Made by a program: the position numbers and the translations under genes. The notes beneath the pieces are model-generated. The model had not been told where the DNA came from. It saw only the letters and a list, made by a program, of their open reading frames with translations, and made no database searches. A stretch of 64,000 nt of DNA. It comes from Stappia sp. ES.058 (GTDB taxonomy: Bacteria > Pseudomonadota > Alphaproteobacteria > Rhizobiales > Stappiaceae). Positions 7,533-15,545 of this stretch are shown piece by piece. The DNA lies in the NCBI RefSeq assembly GCF_900105595.1, contig NZ_LT629784.1:558001-622000 (forward strand), read 5' to 3'. Position 1 is the first letter of the stretch. Each line of letters opens with the position of its first letter.

Positions 7533-9776
7533 GTGTTCAAGGACGATGCATGTCTTGAAAAATTCGTGACGATGCTGGTCGCCACGTCGGTCGCCGGCGC
7601 GGCAACCGGCGGCGTTGCCGTTGTGCCGGGTGCGGCAGAGGCGCTCGTTTCCGGCGGCGGGCTCTTGACGCGGCTTTCGGGCCAGCGCCGCAGCGATGCG
7701 CATCGCATCATCCATGAGACGACGGTAATTGTCCGCGCGCAATGGACGGTGTGGATCGCGACGTCTTCGCGCACGGATGAGGCGGATCTTGCCAATGCGG
7801 TCGCCTCCTTCGAGGAGGTCGTGCCCCATATCGCGCCGCGCCCCGCCGATGTCGTCGCCAAACGGCTCAAAGCAACGGCCATCGCGGATCTGATGCTGGA
7901 GCGTGCCGAAGCCGCGCGCCCGGACCTCTACGCCGACAAGAGCCCGCGCAACGCGACGGCGAAGCTTGCCCGCGAGTTTCTGCATGAGCTTGTGCGCCGC
8001 TCTTATGGACTGCTGACCGCCAATCCGGACTATCTCGACCGGATCGCGCCCGACCTCTGGCGCGGCGTGCTGGAGCAACTCGGCGACATCAAGGCCGACA
8101 CGGGGGCGATCCGCGAGAAACAGGACGCTCAGGGCGATCAACTCGGGCGCTTGGAGGCGATGCTCGCGGCCTTGCCGGAAAGGACCGCCGCCGCGCGGGC
8201 CAGTGGCATTAGCGATGACGCGCTGATCGCGCTTGCACGCACTTTCTCCGAAGGTGTCGCGGATGCGGAGCAGGCGTTTCGGGAATTGAAGTATGCGGTC
8301 GAGATCGCGATCGGCGTGCAGCAGGAGGGCGCTGCGGGCACGAACCTCGGCGCGTTCGTCGACGAGGTGTTGCGCCGCGTCGCCCTTCTGTCCGCGACGG
8401 GTGATTACGACGGTGCGGCAAGCGAGATCGACACGGCGCTCGCGGCGGAAGAGGCGGAGCACAAGGAGCGAATGGTGCGGCTGCTCGACGCCGGGATCGA
8501 GCAGGACCTGCTGCGCCGCCGTCCCGAGGCCGTCGCGGATCGGATTGTTCGCAAGACGGTGCTCGAAAACGCGGCCGGAACGCCGCTCTTCGAGGCGCTG
8601 CGGCCGGGGTTTGAGTCTTGGTACGAGAGCGGTCACAGCAAGGGGGTTAATCTTGATCTCGAGGTGGTAGTCGCTCTCGCGCAGCGAGTCTGGGAGATAG
8701 CTGACGGACCGGATCAAAGGGGGACTCTACTTAACATTCTCGGCACCGCGCTTTTGACTTTAGGAGAACGGGAGAGCGCGAACGATCGCTTGGAAGAAGC
8801 GATCTCGGCTTATCGGTTTGCGCTTGAGGAGTTTACTCGGGCACGTTTCCCACTCCAATGGGCGAGCGTTCAAATGAATCTAGGCAATGCACTTCAGGCT
8901 CTTGGACAACGTGAGAGCGGAATAGGTTGCCTGGAAGAAGCCGTTACAGCCTATCGACTTTCGCTGGAGGAGCGAACGCGGGCACGAGACCCGTTTAATT
9001 GGGCGAAGGTGCAGATGAACCTCGGCAATGCGCTTCGGATTATGGGAGAGCGGGAGAGCGGGACGGACCGCCTCGAGGAAGCGGTTACGGCCTTTAGGCT
9101 TTCGCTTGAAGAACGAGCGCGGGCGCGCGTACCGCAATACTGGGCGATGACGCAGATGAACCTCGGCATTGCGCTCACGATCTTGGGGCAGCGGAAGAGC
9201 GGGACGGATCGCCTGGAGGAAGCGGTTTCGGCCTATCGGCTTTCGCTGGAGGAAACGCCGCAGGCGCGCGTACCCTTGGAGTGGGCGATGATTCAGATGA
9301 ATCTCGGCAACGCGCTTACGATCTTGGGGGACCGACAGAACAGAACGGATTATCTGGAGGAAGCCGTTACTGCGTATCGGCGTTCGCTTGAGGAGAACAC
9401 TCGTGCACGTGTGCCTTTCCTATGGGCGAGGGTGCAAATGAATCTCGGCAATTCGCTTTTGTTCGTAGGAGAGCGAAACGGCAGGACAGATGAGCTGGAG
9501 GAAGCCGTCGAGGCCTGTCGGCTTGCGCTTGAGGAGATTACGCGGGCGCGCGTTCCGGTCGACTGGGCAGGTACGCAGATGAATCTTGGCAATGCGCTTA
9601 TGTCGCTGGGTTGGAAAATGAAGGACCTTCAAAAGCTTGCCGAGGCAAGAACGGCGCTTCTTGGCGCCAACGAGGTCTTCGAGGAGGCCGGCATCGATCT
9701 ATATCGCGCGCGCATCGCGCATTGGCTTGAAAAGACGGAGCGCGCCATCGCGGAACTAGAAAACCGCGGGTCCTAG
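7533..9776 (+). CDS. TPR-repeat protein with an N-terminal helical domain, function unknown
   Basis: 747 residues. The first 30 or so residues include a Gly/Ala-rich hydrophobic stretch (VAGAATGGVAVVPGAAEAL), followed by about 350 mostly helical residues with a short coiled coil (GDIKADTGAIREKQDAQGDQL). From about residue 400 come seven consecutive 47-residue TPR-like units with the core QMNLGNAL and LEEAVTAYRLSLEE. No nuclease, protease or NTPase motif was found. The arrangement recalls helical-plus-TPR proteins of prokaryotic conflict systems, but this is only a resemblance. It starts 86 bases after the YhaN-like gene on the same strand. GTG at 7533 follows a GAGG; GTG at 7503 and ATG at about 7575 are alternatives. 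Confidence 0.7.
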   Translation: MFKDDACLEKFVTMLVATSVAGAATGGVAVVPGAAEALVSGGGLLTRLSGQRRSDAHRIIHETTVIVRAQWTVWIATSSRTDEADLANAVASFEEVVPHIAPRPADVVAKRLKATAIADLMLERAEAARPDLYADKSPRNATAKLAREFLHELVRRSYGLLTANPDYLDRIAPDLWRGVLEQLGDIKADTGAIREKQDAQGDQLGRLEAMLAALPERTAAARASGISDDALIALARTFSEGVADAEQAFRELKYAVEIAIGVQQEGAAGTNLGAFVDEVLRRVALLSATGDYDGAASEIDTALAAEEAEHKERMVRLLDAGIEQDLLRRRPEAVADRIVRKTVLENAAGTPLFEALRPGFESWYESGHSKGVNLDLEVVVALAQRVWEIADGPDQRGTLLNILGTALLTLGERESANDRLEEAISAYRFALEEFTRARFPLQWASVQMNLGNALQALGQRESGIGCLEEAVTAYRLSLEERTRARDPFNWAKVQMNLGNALRIMGERESGTDRLEEAVTAFRLSLEERARARVPQYWAMTQMNLGIALTILGQRKSGTDRLEEAVSAYRLSLEETPQARVPLEWAMIQMNLGNALTILGDRQNRTDYLEEAVTAYRRSLEENTRARVPFLWARVQMNLGNSLLFVGERNGRTDELEEAVEACRLALEEITRARVPVDWAGTQMNLGNALMSLGWKMKDLQKLAEARTALLGANEVFEEAGIDLYRARIAHWLEKTERAIAELENRGS
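8730..9716 (+). repeat. Seven tandem 141-bp coding repeats (47-residue TPR-like units)
   Basis: The units begin at about 8730, 8871, 9012, 9153, 9294, 9435 and 9576, exactly 141 bases apart. Each encodes a variant of QMNLGNALxxLGxR followed by LEEAVTAYRLSLEE and an ARVPxxWA ending. Units 2 to 6 are highly similar at DNA level, while the first and last are more diverged. This suggests recent amplification or gene conversion and a scope for unit-number change. Confidence 0.85.
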
Positions 9777-9799
9777 GTCCGGGTCGTACACATAAAAAA

Positions 9800-9873
9800 T
9801 GGAGCGGGTGAAGGGAATCGAACCCTCGTCTTAAGCTTGGGAAGCTTCTGCTCTACCATTGAGCTACACCCGC
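9800..9873 (-). tRNA. tRNA-Gly (CCC anticodon)
   Basis: Read on the minus strand, GCGGGTG pairs with CACCCGC as the 7-bp acceptor stem. The D arm is GCTC-AATGGTA-GAGC, the anticodon loop is TTCCCAA (anticodon CCC) and the T arm is GAGGG-TTCGATT-CCCTT. The discriminator is T and CCA is encoded. A run of six T follows CCA directly, which can serve for termination. The first anticodon-stem pair (27-43) is a G-A mismatch. Confidence 0.95.
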
Positions 9874-9884
9874 TTGTACCACGC

Positions 9885-9914
9885 TATATCGGCGGCGCGG
9901 CGGCGGCCTGTCAA
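9885..9914 (-). promoter_or_regulatory. Sigma-70-type promoter of the tRNA-Gly gene
   Basis: On the minus strand TTGACA (9914-9909) is followed after 18 bases by GATATA (9890-9885), about 12 bases before the mature 5' end of the tRNA at 9873. The spacer is almost pure G and C. Confidence 0.6.
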
Positions 9915-10087
9915 GAGGCGAGACAGCGCCCGGCACTGCTGCGCACCGCTTTCCCGGTGCTGCCAACGCAAAGCAGGCGGCGCAAAAAGTTTGCGCTTGA
10001 TTTCCCCTCTCCCATCGCCACGTTTGGCGGCGCCGCCAGCAGCCCGTTTCCGGGCGTGGGGATTTGCAATTTCAGGGAGTGCCGAAC

Positions 10088-10894
10088 ATGCGCGAGCGGG
10101 TGACACGCCTCGTTCAATCGAAACGCTGGGAAGCGGCGATCATCGCGCTGATTGTGATCAATGCGATCACCCTCGGGCTGGAAACCAGCGAAACCGCGAT
10201 GCAGGCGGCGGGCGGGTTTCTCTATGCGCTCGACCGGACGGTGCTTGCGGTGTTCGTCGTCGAGATCGCCCTGCGCATCTACGCCCACCGGCTCCGGTTC
10301 TTCCGCGATCCCTGGAGCCTGTTCGATTTCTCGGTCGTGGCGATTGCCCTGATGCCGGCGACAGGCGCGCTCTCCGTGCTGCGCGCGCTGCGCATCCTGC
10401 GCGTGCTCCGGCTGATCTCCGTGGTGCCGTCGCTGCGCCGGGTGGTCGGGGGACTGGTCGCGGCCCTTCCCGGCATGGGCTCCATCGTGCTTTTGCTGTC
10501 GCTGGTCTTTTATGTCTTCGCGGTGATGACGACCAAGCTCTACGGCGCCTCGTTTCCGGAGTGGTTCGGCACGATCTCGCGCTCGCTCTACACGCTGTTC
10601 CAGATCATGACGCTGGAGAGCTGGTCGATGGGCATCGTGCGCCCGGTGATGGAGGTCTATCCGCTGTCCTGGCTGTTGTTCGTGCCCTTCATCCTGTGCA
10701 CGGCCTTTACCGTTTTGAACCTCTTCATCGGTGTCATCGTCTCGGCAATGCAGCAGGAGCACGACCAACTTGCCGAAGCCGACCGCCAGGCGATCCACGA
10801 CGAGACGGGGGTGCTTCTGGCGGAGGTCAAGGCGCTTCGAACGGAGGTCAACGCCTTGCGCTCCGAGATCGCGAAGCCGGGGCGTGAGGACTGA
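10088..10894 (+). CDS. Bacterial voltage-gated sodium channel (NaChBac/NavAb-like ion transport protein)
   Basis: A 268-residue six-helix channel subunit that would form a homotetramer in the inner membrane. S4 (about residues 97-118) carries regularly spaced arginines (LRALRILRVLRLISVVPSLRR). The pore has the sodium selectivity filter TLESWSM at residues 175-181, matching the NavAb/NavMs type. The C-terminus is a short acidic, heptad-like helix (about 230-268), the usual tetramerisation coiled coil. ATG at 10088 is chosen because AGGGAG precedes it; an upstream TTG lacks one. It is a single-gene unit between the tRNA (divergent) and yigZ (convergent). Confidence 0.92.
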   Translation: MRERVTRLVQSKRWEAAIIALIVINAITLGLETSETAMQAAGGFLYALDRTVLAVFVVEIALRIYAHRLRFFRDPWSLFDFSVVAIALMPATGALSVLRALRILRVLRLISVVPSLRRVVGGLVAALPGMGSIVLLLSLVFYVFAVMTTKLYGASFPEWFGTISRSLYTLFQIMTLESWSMGIVRPVMEVYPLSWLLFVPFILCTAFTVLNLFIGVIVSAMQQEHDQLAEADRQAIHDETGVLLAEVKALRTEVNALRSEIAKPGRED

Positions 10895-10905
10895 CGTGCG
10901 GACCG

Positions 10906-11460
10906 TCAGGTTTCTAGCCGGGCCAGATCCTCTTCCGGGCCTTCCAGCGTCAGCGTCACGCCGGCTTGCGTGAAATCGCGGGCAATCACGCTGAGGCCGA
11001 GCTGCTCGACCTGGCGTTCCAGCTCCGAGCTTGAAGCGAAATCGGCGCTGACCTCTTTCACGGCAAACCGCTGGAAGGGGATCAACTCGGCATTGGCGAT
11101 GGCCGCTTGCGCCGCCCCGGAATAGGCCCTCGCCAAGCCGCCGCCGCCAAGCTTTATGCCGCCGAAATAGCGCACGACCAGCACGGCGCAATCGACCAGC
11201 TCCGCGCCTTGCAACACGCGCAGCACCGGCATGCCGGAGGTGCCCGCCGGTTCGCCGTCGTCCTTGCCGCTTTCCTCGATGCGGTCGTCGTCGAGAATCC
11301 GTCGATGCGCGGTGACGATGTGGTTGGCCTTGCGGTGTTGCTTGCGCAACTCCTCCAGCCGCCGGTCGAACATCCCGACGGGAACGAGATGCGCCAGAAA
11401 CCGGGACTTGCGATCTTCCAGAAATCCCTCGTTCTCGCGGGTGATAGTCATCAGGGGCAT
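10906..11460 (-). CDS. YigZ family (IMPACT) protein
   Basis: 184 residues. It has the family core KSRFLAHL, KANHIVTAHRR, DDGEPAGTSGMPVL and VVRYFGGIKLGGGGLARAY, followed by a smaller C-terminal ferredoxin-like domain. YigZ/IMPACT proteins are linked to translation or regulation of proteolysis, but the bacterial role is not settled. The ATG at 11460 lies only 4 bases after the stop of the DUF2161 gene, so the two form an operon read leftward. Confidence 0.88.
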   Translation of the reverse strand: MPLMTITRENEGFLEDRKSRFLAHLVPVGMFDRRLEELRKQHRKANHIVTAHRRILDDDRIEESGKDDGEPAGTSGMPVLRVLQGAELVDCAVLVVRYFGGIKLGGGGLARAYSGAAQAAIANAELIPFQRFAVKEVSADFASSSELERQVEQLGLSVIARDFTQAGVTLTLEGPEEDLARLET

Positions 11461-11464
11461 GGCG

Positions 11465-12139
11465 CTATTCCGCGCCTTTTGCAGAAGCGGGAAGGGCGGC
11501 GGTTCCCTTCGGGGTCAGCGCATAGACACCGCGCTCGACCCGTTCGAACCAGCCATAGTGATCGTCGGCCATCAGCCGTGTCGCGTTGGCAACGCCGGTC
11601 GCTTTCGCCACCTCCGCGCCCCGGCTGGGGCCATTGGCGGCAAGATGCGTGGCGCAGCGCAGCGCGTCCTGCCGATAGGCCGTCACGAGCCGGACCCGTG
11701 TCGAGCCGCCGGTGTTCGGATCGCCGACCCTTCGGGCAAACTCCCTGAGCAGCCGGTCCTTGCGCGCCATCGACTTGCGCGGGTTGAACGGGCCCGGATC
11801 CAGATGCACTTCGACAAGGGCGTCGGCGAGGCGAACCGTGATCAGGCCGAGGCCGAGGCGGCGGGCGAGTTTGAGATTGTTCTTCAGCGCCGCTTGAAAT
11901 CTTCGGCCCGCCATCCGGGGGACCGCGACATAGACGGCATCGGTGATCGATTGCCGTGCAATCGCCTGATGGAAGAGACCCAGCGTGAACCCTGTCTTCA
12001 ATTCGACGATCACGGGATCTTCGTCGCCGCGGCAGGCGACGACATCGGCGGCGCCGACTTCGGCCTTCACCTCGTAGCCTTGCGCCGTGAGAAACGCCTT
12101 TATCGGAGGGTAGAGCTCTGTTTCCGGAATGCTGGCCAT
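11465..12139 (-). CDS. DUF2161 family PD-(D/E)XK-type phosphodiesterase-like protein
   Basis: 224 residues. The N-terminal half carries a nuclease-like core, GAADVVACRG followed by PVIVELKTGF, i.e. an Asp and a Glu-x-Lys in the order expected of the PD-(D/E)XK fold. The C-terminal third (from about residue 160) looks like a winged helix (VAKATGVANATRLMADDHYGWFERV). This matches the alphaproteobacterial DUF2161 family; its substrate is not known. It lies 15 bases downstream of the dCTP deaminase gene and directly upstream of yigZ. Confidence 0.8.
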   Translation of the reverse strand: MASIPETELYPPIKAFLTAQGYEVKAEVGAADVVACRGDEDPVIVELKTGFTLGLFHQAIARQSITDAVYVAVPRMAGRRFQAALKNNLKLARRLGLGLITVRLADALVEVHLDPGPFNPRKSMARKDRLLREFARRVGDPNTGGSTRVRLVTAYRQDALRCATHLAANGPSRGAEVAKATGVANATRLMADDHYGWFERVERGVYALTPKGTAALPASAKGAE

Positions 12140-12154
12140 ATGTGAACTCGCACC

Positions 12155-13252
12155 CTAGGCACTCGCCCTGAAGTGCTTCGACAGCTTGAGCGCCTGACCC
12201 TGGTAGTTGGAGCCGATGCCCTCGCCATAGAGCGCTTCGGGGCGCTCCAGCATGTGCTCGTAGACCAGCCGGCCGACGGTCTGGCCGTGTTCGACGATGA
12301 AGGGCACCTCGTGCGAGCGCACTTCCAGCACCGCGCGCGAGCCGCCGCCCAGCGTCGAGTGGCCAAAGCCCGGATCGAAGAAACCGGCGTAATGCACCCG
12401 GAACTCGCCGACGAGCGGATCGAAGGGCACCATTTCGGCGGCAAACAGCGGCGGCACATGCACCGCCTCGCGCGAGACGAGAATGTAGAACTCGTTCGGA
12501 TCGAGGATCAGCGTGCTGTCGCCGCGGTGGACGATTGGTTCCCAGAAATCGAGCGGCTCCTGCGCGGCCTTGGCGTCCATGTCGATGACGCCGGTGTGAC
12601 GCTTGCCGCGATAGCCGATCAGGCTGCCCGGGCCCTTGCCCTCCAGATCGATGGTCAGATGAACGCCGCCGCCGATGGTGGTGTCGCCGCCGGCCACCAG
12701 CATGTGCTCGGCATGGATCGCCCTGAGGTCGGCGTCCTGCACGAAAGGGTCGCCGGTGCGAAACCGGATCTGCGACAGCCGCGAGCCCTCGCGCACCAGC
12801 ACGGGAAAGGTGCGCGGGCTGATCTCGGCGTAGAGCGGGCCGCGGTATCCGGCCGGCACCGTGTCGAAGGCTCGGCCCTCGTCGGTGATGACGCGGGTGA
12901 AGACGTCGAGGCGGCCGGTCGAGCTCTTCGGGTTCGTGGTGGCGGAGACGGCGGCGGAAAGCGACAGTCCTTCCATCAGCGGCACGATGTAGACGCAGCC
13001 GGTTTCCAGCACCGCGCCGCGCGTCAGGTCGAAGGCGTGCAGTTTCAGCTTGTCGAGCTTGTCCATCACCTTGGCGCCGACGCCGGGCAGGAAGCTTGCC
13101 CGCACCCGGTAGGCGAGCGGACCGAGGCGCAGGTCGAGGCTCGCCGGCTGGATCTGGTCGGCGTCGGGGTGGCGCGGCGCGGAGATCTCGCCGCGCGTGA
13201 ACATCGCGCCGATCGCCTGTGCGGGAAGGATGCCATGCGCGGTTTCGGTCAT
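12155..13252 (-). CDS. 2'-deoxycytidine 5'-triphosphate deaminase (double-domain Dcd)
   Basis: 365 residues, the length of the alphaproteobacterial tandem-domain dCTP deaminase that converts dCTP to dUTP. Visible family motifs are QPASLDLRLG near residue 38, SAAVSATTNPKSSTGRLDVF near 105, and a second copy-like C-terminal half ending in HTVGRLV-type and ALKLSKHF sequence. The ATG at 13252 begins METAHGILPAQAIG-like sequence and lies where similarity to the family starts; the frame remains open further upstream without family similarity. It heads a leftward operon with the DUF2161 and yigZ genes. Confidence 0.85.
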   Translation of the reverse strand: MTETAHGILPAQAIGAMFTRGEISAPRHPDADQIQPASLDLRLGPLAYRVRASFLPGVGAKVMDKLDKLKLHAFDLTRGAVLETGCVYIVPLMEGLSLSAAVSATTNPKSSTGRLDVFTRVITDEGRAFDTVPAGYRGPLYAEISPRTFPVLVREGSRLSQIRFRTGDPFVQDADLRAIHAEHMLVAGGDTTIGGGVHLTIDLEGKGPGSLIGYRGKRHTGVIDMDAKAAQEPLDFWEPIVHRGDSTLILDPNEFYILVSREAVHVPPLFAAEMVPFDPLVGEFRVHYAGFFDPGFGHSTLGGGSRAVLEVRSHEVPFIVEHGQTVGRLVYEHMLERPEALYGEGIGSNYQGQALKLSKHFRASA

Positions 13253-13347
13253 GTGTCTTTCCAAGAAGCCTTCGGGTTTTGCCGTGCTTAGCGCAAGCTT
13301 GCGCGATTTGCCATGGCGAACTCGTCCGGTTCCCGTGCGAAGGGCGC

Positions 13348-13384
13348 CTCGACCGGCGTCAACGCAGCGTTGACGCCGGTCGAG
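13348..13384. repeat. Perfect 17-bp inverted repeat overlapping the metZ -35 region
   Basis: CTCGACCGGCGTCAACG (13348-13364), a 3-base loop CAG, then its exact reverse complement (13368-13384). No T run follows on either strand, so an ordinary intrinsic terminator is unlikely. The right arm contains TTGACG, the best -35 candidate for metZ. Confidence 0.85.
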
Positions 13385-13398
13385 CCTTGGCGTATCAC
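13370..13398 (+). promoter_or_regulatory. Candidate sigma-70 promoter for metZ
   Basis: TTGACG (13370-13375), a 17-base spacer, then TATCAC (13393-13398). Transcription would start near 13405, just at the 5' edge of the SAM-II aptamer, which supports the assignment. Confidence 0.55.
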
Positions 13399-13406
13399 CA
13401 ATACGT

Positions 13407-13466
13407 TCCGTGGTGATTTGGGCCGGCCGGCTTGCAGCCACGTTAAAGAAGTTGCTAAAAAGGCCG
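13407..13466 (+). promoter_or_regulatory. SAM-II riboswitch (metA element)
   Basis: The leader contains the SAM-II landmarks in order: P1 strand CGTGG (13409-13413), TGATTT, a GC-rich loop with GGCC, TTGCAG, P1 strand CCACG (13438-13442), then TTAAAGAAG and GCTAAAAAGG. GGCC at 13462-13465 can form the pseudoknot with GGCC in the first loop. SAM-II elements precede methionine biosynthesis genes in Alphaproteobacteria, and metZ follows directly. Confidence 0.88.
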
Positions 13467-13476
13467 GGTTGCAAGA

Positions 13477-13500
13477 CCCCGGCCCGTGGCCGGGGTTTTT
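13477..13500 (+). terminator. Intrinsic terminator in the metZ leader (riboswitch expression platform)
   Basis: CCCCGGCC (13477-13484), loop CGT, GGCCGGGG (13488-13495), then TTTTT. It lies between the SAM-II aptamer and the metZ ribosome binding site, so transcription of metZ must pass it. The left arm can alternatively pair with GGCCGGG at 13462-13468. Confidence 0.85.
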
Positions 13501-13517
13501 GCATTTGGAGGCAAGGC

Positions 13518-14711
13518 ATGAGTTCAGATACGCGCCGCTGGCACCCCGAAACCGCTCTCGTCCATGGTGGTACGACCCGCTCGTCCTTCGGGGAAACCTC
13601 CGAAGCGATGTTTTTGACGCAAGGCTTCGTCTATGACAGCGCCGAGGCGGCCGAAGCCCGTTTCAAGGGCGACGATCCCGGCTTTGTCTATTCGCGCTAC
13701 GCCAATCCCACGGTTGCCATGTTCGAGGAACGCATCGCCGAGCTGGAAGGCGCCGAGGCCGCGCGCGGCACCGCCAGCGGCATGGCGGCGGTCAATCTGG
13801 CGCTCATGGCCTGCTGCAGGGCGGGCGATCATGTGGTCGCGGCCAAGGCGCTGTTCGGCTCGTGTCGCTACATCGTGGAAACGCTGCTTCCGCGCATGGG
13901 TGTTGCCTCGACGCTCGTCGACAGCACCGACCTCGATGCCTGGCGCGCCGCGATCCGACCCGAAACGGTGGCCTGTTTTCTGGAAAGCCCGACCAATCCG
14001 ACCCTCGAGGTGATCGACATTGCGGCGGTCGCCGAGATGGCGCACGGCGTGGGCGCCCGGCTGATCGTCGACAATGTCTTCGCAACCCCGATGTGGCAGT
14101 CGCCGCTGACGCTTGGCGCGGATGTGGTGGTCTATTCCGCGACCAAGCACATCGACGGGCAGGGGCGGTGCCTGGGCGGGGTCGTGCTCTCCGACGAGGA
14201 GTGGATCAAGGACGAGGTAATGCCGCTGGTCAAGCACACCGGGCCGGCGATGAGCCCCTTTAACGCCTGGGTGCTGCTCAAGGGACTGGAGACGCTGCCG
14301 CTGCGCGTGGCGCGCCAGACCGAGACGGCGGCCACGCTTGCCGACCGGCTTGCGAGCGACCCCTCGGTGTCGCGGCTGATGTATCCCGGCCGTGCCGATC
14401 ATCCGCAGGCCGACCTTGTTCGCCGGCAGATGAAGGCCGGATCGACGATGATCGCTTTCGAGGTGAAGGGCGGCAAGGCGGCGGCCTTCCGCTTCGCCAA
14501 TGCGCTGAAGATCATCCGCCTGTCGAACAATCTTGGCGATGCCAAGAGCCTGATCACCCATCCCGCGACAACGACCCACCAGAGCCTGAGCGAGGAGGCG
14601 CGTGTGGAGCTGGGAATCTCGGATGCTCTGATGCGTTTTTCGGTCGGTCTGGAACACGCTGATGATTTGGCGGAGGATCTCGGGCAGGCTCTGGAGGCCG
14701 CACGGGGCTGA
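13518..14711 (+). CDS. metZ: O-succinylhomoserine sulfhydrylase
   Basis: PLP enzyme of the Cys/Met metabolism family, 397 residues, that uses sulfide and O-succinylhomoserine to make homocysteine. The sequence opens with ETALVHGGTTRSSFGETSEA, has YSRYANPTV, the PLP lysine in VVYSATKHIDGQGR and the C-terminal SLGD-type motif LSNNLGDAKSLITHPATTTH. GGAGG at 13507-13511 sets the ATG at 13518; the frame is open further upstream only through the riboswitch. Regulation by SAM through the leader is expected. Confidence 0.92.
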   Translation: MSSDTRRWHPETALVHGGTTRSSFGETSEAMFLTQGFVYDSAEAAEARFKGDDPGFVYSRYANPTVAMFEERIAELEGAEAARGTASGMAAVNLALMACCRAGDHVVAAKALFGSCRYIVETLLPRMGVASTLVDSTDLDAWRAAIRPETVACFLESPTNPTLEVIDIAAVAEMAHGVGARLIVDNVFATPMWQSPLTLGADVVVYSATKHIDGQGRCLGGVVLSDEEWIKDEVMPLVKHTGPAMSPFNAWVLLKGLETLPLRVARQTETAATLADRLASDPSVSRLMYPGRADHPQADLVRRQMKAGSTMIAFEVKGGKAAAFRFANALKIIRLSNNLGDAKSLITHPATTTHQSLSEEARVELGISDALMRFSVGLEHADDLAEDLGQALEAARG

Positions 14712-15320
14712 TCAGTCCTTGAGCATCCGCGCGACGAGGATCACCCGCGCCAGGGCGGAGACGAGACAGATCGCCGCGAACCCCCAGGCGAGCAGCGGGA
14801 AGGCTTGCGGCCACAGGCACATCGCCAGGAAAACGGCGATGGTCTCCGCGCCTTCGGCCAGCCCGCCAAGGTAGTAGAGCGACTTCTGGCCCTGAATGTC
14901 CGTGGTGATCCCGCGCTTTTCGGCCATCACCGAAAAGCCGAGGAAGCTCGCGCCGTTCATGTAGAACGCGAGCAGGAGCGCTGCGGCGGCAAGCGCGTTC
15001 GCATCGGGGTCGAGCAAGGCGAAGGCGAAGGGCACCGCGCCGTAGAAAAAGAAATCCAGCACGATGTCGAGATAGCCGCCCCGGTCGCTTGTGTGGCTTG
15101 CACGCGCCACCGCGCCGTCGAGACCGTCGGCCAACCGGTTGAGGGCGATCAGGAAAAACGCCACCACCGGCGCGCCGAGCGCGACGATGAGTGCCGCGAG
15201 AAGCCCGAGGCCGAAGCCGGCCACGGTCACGGCGTCAGCCGTGACGCCGCGCGCGGCGAGATACCGCCCGGCGGCGTTGATGGGCGGGTCGATCAGCGGG
15301 CGCAGACGGGCGTCGAACAT
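14712..15320 (-). CDS. CDP-alcohol phosphatidyltransferase family membrane protein
   Basis: 202 residues with about five hydrophobic helices. The family signature D-x2-DG-x2-AR-x8-G-x3-D-x3-D is complete in DGLDGAVAR followed by GGYLDIVLD, so the enzyme should be active in transferring a phosphatidyl group from a CDP-alcohol or CDP-diacylglycerol. The exact lipid product cannot be told. Its stop codon abuts the metZ stop, so the genes converge without a gap. Confidence 0.88.
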   Translation of the reverse strand: MFDARLRPLIDPPINAAGRYLAARGVTADAVTVAGFGLGLLAALIVALGAPVVAFFLIALNRLADGLDGAVARASHTSDRGGYLDIVLDFFFYGAVPFAFALLDPDANALAAAALLLAFYMNGASFLGFSVMAEKRGITTDIQGQKSLYYLGGLAEGAETIAVFLAMCLWPQAFPLLAWGFAAICLVSALARVILVARMLKD

Positions 15321-15545
15321 GGGACCTCCGGTTACTGGGTGCTCTGGATGGCCCAGCTGCGCGCCCGGTTCAAGCGCTCCGCGCTCACAAGCGCGTCATG
15401 CGATCGCCGCGGCAGCACCCACGCGGTGCTGGGGAACGCGGAAAATTTGTGTTGTTCTCTTACTGGAATCCGTCGAGCGCCGCGCTAGACTTCGTCAGTT
15501 GTCCACGCCGCGAGGTTGCGGGCGGACTGCGTCGGGAGGACTGCC

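Noticed and set aside
8730..9716. Possible CRISPR-like array in the 141-bp repeats
   Set aside because: The units are contiguous, in frame and code TPR-like helices; there are no unique spacers and no cas genes.
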